In this document: positions 28,676 to 30,234 of the stretch, one piece after another
How positions within the stretch are numbered: the stretch's first letter is position 1
Layout: each line of letters starts with the position of its first letter
IMG/VR virus record: IMGVR_UViG_3300007640_003853
Coordinates: 1 to 30,234 of that record
Strand: one strand, 5' to 3'
Length of the DNA stretch: 30,234 nucleotides
Source: a virus
Program-made: the position numbers and the translations under genes
The notes under the pieces: model-generated
Told to the model about the DNA's origin: nothing
Database searches by the model: none
What the model saw: the letters and a program-made list of their open reading frames with translations, nothing else

Positions 28676-28820
28676 CAACTTTGCCCTTATGCAGTACCAT
28701 AAATATAGTTTGACGGAAATAGAAAACATGATCCCATGGGAACGTGATGTCTATGTTGAGCTACTTAAGCAACACTTAGAAGAGGAAGAAGAAAAGCAGA
28801 AGGCAAGACAAAATGGCTAG
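28641..28820 (+). CDS. gp51: gp51-like hub assembly/tape-measure chaperone
   Basis: 59 residues if started at ATG 28641, or 56 from ATG 28650, which is better spaced from AGGA at 28637-28640. The sequence (MDLEAYFRLNFALMQYHKYSLTEIENMIPWERDVYVELL then an acidic/basic tail) is what cyanophages carry at the gp51 position; it is far shorter than T4 gp51. It lies in the -1 frame of gp26 and may also be made as a gp26-gp51 fusion by frameshift. Its last 8 bases overlap the next gene. Confidence 0.65.
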   Translation: MVHMDLEAYFRLNFALMQYHKYSLTEIENMIPWERDVYVELLKQHLEEEEEKQKARQNG

Positions 28821-30234
28821 AGATCCCAAGAGACTAAGAAAGGCTTACGAATTCAAACTTGGCAAAGACCTTGTTAGCAAACTTTCTGACGCCCAGATTG
28901 GGATTCTCTCTTCTTATTACAACTCTCTTTCTGATGCAGAACAATCAAAGATTGATAATGAGATAATTAAAGGAATATCAAATGATCTTCGCGACATGGC
29001 AGAGTCCATGGTGTCGGAGAATTCTGAAACTAAGACAGTTGATGAGATTCAAGAAAGACTAGACAAGAACCTTAAGGAAACCTCTGACAACATTCTAAAC
29101 AAAATTGATGATCTCATTGCTGAGTATCAGAACAAAGTAAAGAATGGACCATCTAAAACCAAGAAGAAAGGTGGTGCTCTGGCGACGATCGCCAAACCAA
29201 AGACTAATTACCAAGAGATTCCTAACGATGAATTGATCGGTGATGAAGATATCGATCCGGCAATTCTTCAGGAACTTGGCATTCAAGATGCCACCGATTT
29301 AACTTATGATGAGTATAAAACTCTTCTGAAAGAGAGACTGATTGCCAATAGACAAACAGGTAAGGGTGTTTCTGTTGAATCTGATCAGCAACTCAGAGAA
29401 GAACTAAAGAGAACTCGAACTAAGAAAGGAAAGTTTAAAGTTAAACCAACAGCTGCCACAATGGCATCTGTAATCACAAAACCAAAATCAGGAACTTCAT
29501 CAACTTATTCCTCAAAATCACCTCTGATGTTGAGGGAAGAAGAAGAGGATAAGAAAGAAGAAGAGAAGGTTGATAATTTTGTTGTTCAACAACTTCCAAA
29601 ATCTTTGGGAGGAGTTGTTGAATCATTGAACGCCCTCAATGCCATGTTGGCATCGATGTTGGCGTTTGATAAGGCTCAGGCTGATGCCGAAAGGCAGGCA
29701 GCAAGTAAGGCAGAAAGAGAAAGTAAAGAGAACAAATCAGAGAAGAAAATAAAGAAATCTTTCTTAGGAATGGTGAAGGACGCTGCTCCTAAGTTAGGAA
29801 TCATGGATCGGTTGAAGAAATTCTTCGGCAACATTCTGGCAGGAGGTGCTCTTCTTGCTCTGATGAAGTGGTTGCAAGATGAAGATAATCAAAAGAAGAT
29901 TGAGGATGTAAAGAATTTTATTGTTGATAAATTTCCACTTATAATGGGTGGTATTCTTGCACTAAAGGCTCTGAATATTGGTGCGAAACTATTGTCTTTT
30001 TTAGGGATACTTAAAACTATTGCAATTAGTCTTGGTCCAACGCTTGCTCTTATTGCAGCTGGTGCAGCAGCAGGTGCACAGGCAGATCAACAAAGAAGAC
30101 AAGAGGAAGAGCGTCAAAGACAAGATAGATCCCGTGAGGATCAAGCAAGACGAGAATCTGGTCTTCCTGACTTGACTCCTGAAGAACAAAGACGACGCCA
30201 AACTTATGATGATGCGAGATCTAGCGCAGGTCAA
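28813..30234 (+). CDS. Probable tail tape-measure protein (3'-truncated by window edge)
   Basis: 474 codons from ATG 28813 with no stop before the window end. N-terminal half is charged and helical with low-complexity Lys/Glu (about 220-265). A Lys/Ala/Glu-rich coiled coil follows at 290-320, then strongly hydrophobic helices (NILAGGALLALMKWL, about 341-355; MGGILALKALNIGAKLLSFLGIL and ISLGPTLALIAAGAAAG, about 378-420), then an Arg/Gln-rich helix. This mix, and its place after gp26 and gp51, is that of a tape measure (T4 gp29 role), though I cannot align it to gp29. It begins over the gp51-like stop. Confidence 0.62.
   Translation, partial: MARDPKRLRKAYEFKLGKDLVSKLSDAQIGILSSYYNSLSDAEQSKIDNEIIKGISNDLRDMAESMVSENSETKTVDEIQERLDKNLKETSDNILNKIDDLIAEYQNKVKNGPSKTKKKGGALATIAKPKTNYQEIPNDELIGDEDIDPAILQELGIQDATDLTYDEYKTLLKERLIANRQTGKGVSVESDQQLREELKRTRTKKGKFKVKPTAATMASVITKPKSGTSSTYSSKSPLMLREEEEDKKEEEKVDNFVVQQLPKSLGGVVESLNALNAMLASMLAFDKAQADAERQAASKAERESKENKSEKKIKKSFLGMVKDAAPKLGIMDRLKKFFGNILAGGALLALMKWLQDEDNQKKIEDVKNFIVDKFPLIMGGILALKALNIGAKLLSFLGILKTIAISLGPTLALIAAGAAAGAQADQQRRQEEERQRQDRSREDQARRESGLPDLTPEEQRRRQTYDDARSSAGQ

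Overview
The window looks like part of a T4-type cyanomyovirus genome (a myophage of marine Synechococcus or Prochlorococcus). The evidence is an unambiguous set of T4-family proteins (gp33, gp59, gp32, gp53, gp48, gp4, gp26, a gp51-like protein), usual cyanophage companions (PhoH, ThyX, glutaredoxin, peptide deformylase, a DUF1825 protein and a DUF4278 protein of cyanobacterial type), very tight packing with ATGA/TAATG overlaps, and repeated (C/N)ATAAATA or CTAAATA late-promoter-like boxes. Both window ends cut a gene: a glycosyltransferase on the left, and a long tail protein, probably the tape measure, on the right. I see no tRNA, rRNA, CRISPR array or insertion sequence.

Layout. (1) 1-12999, plus strand: one continuous, translationally coupled sugar/surface-glycan cluster. 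It holds glycosyltransferases (GT2-like, GT9-like, GT25), three methyltransferases, peptide deformylase, an SDR, a zinc-type alcohol dehydrogenase, a transketolase split into two genes, and a heptose module: PfkB-type HldE kinase half, HldD epimerase, HldE nucleotidyltransferase half, a cupin, an HddA-type GHMP kinase, GmhA isomerase, a HAD phosphatase/nucleotidyltransferase fusion, then a GalE-like epimerase. (2) 13000-14850: a run of very small genes, several encoding single-span membrane peptides. (3) 14850-20400: accessory and nucleotide-metabolism genes (LOG-family protein, Lys-rich protein, glutaredoxin, DUF4278 gene behind a structured, riboswitch-like leader, ThyX), with a consensus sigma70-type promoter and a clear rho-independent terminator. 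(4) 20400-24215: PhoH, a PD-(D/E)XK exonuclease, gp33, gp59, a coiled-coil protein, a DUF1825 protein and gp32, closed by a terminator. (5) 24238-27216, minus strand: baseplate and head genes gp53, gp48, an unknown, and gp4. (6) 27252-end, plus strand: tail-tube-like protein, gp26, gp51-like protein and the start of the tape-measure candidate. Segments 5 and 6 diverge from a 35-base region carrying back-to-back late-promoter boxes.

How they fit together. Transketolase makes sedoheptulose 7-phosphate, the substrate of GmhA, so the split transketolase plus GmhA, kinases, HAD phosphatase, nucleotidyltransferase and HldD could make a phage-encoded nucleotide-activated heptose for the neighbouring glycosyltransferases. 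The most striking new observation elsewhere is a canonical T TTT TTC slippery heptamer at the very end of gp26. The gp51-like gene lies in the -1 frame, two hairpins follow, and the tape-measure candidate comes next: the arrangement of the frameshifted tail-assembly chaperones of lambda-like phages, which I would not have expected in a T4-type phage. A second is the structured leader at 18344-18583, part of which resembles the cyanobacterial glutamine-II (downstream-peptide) riboswitch.
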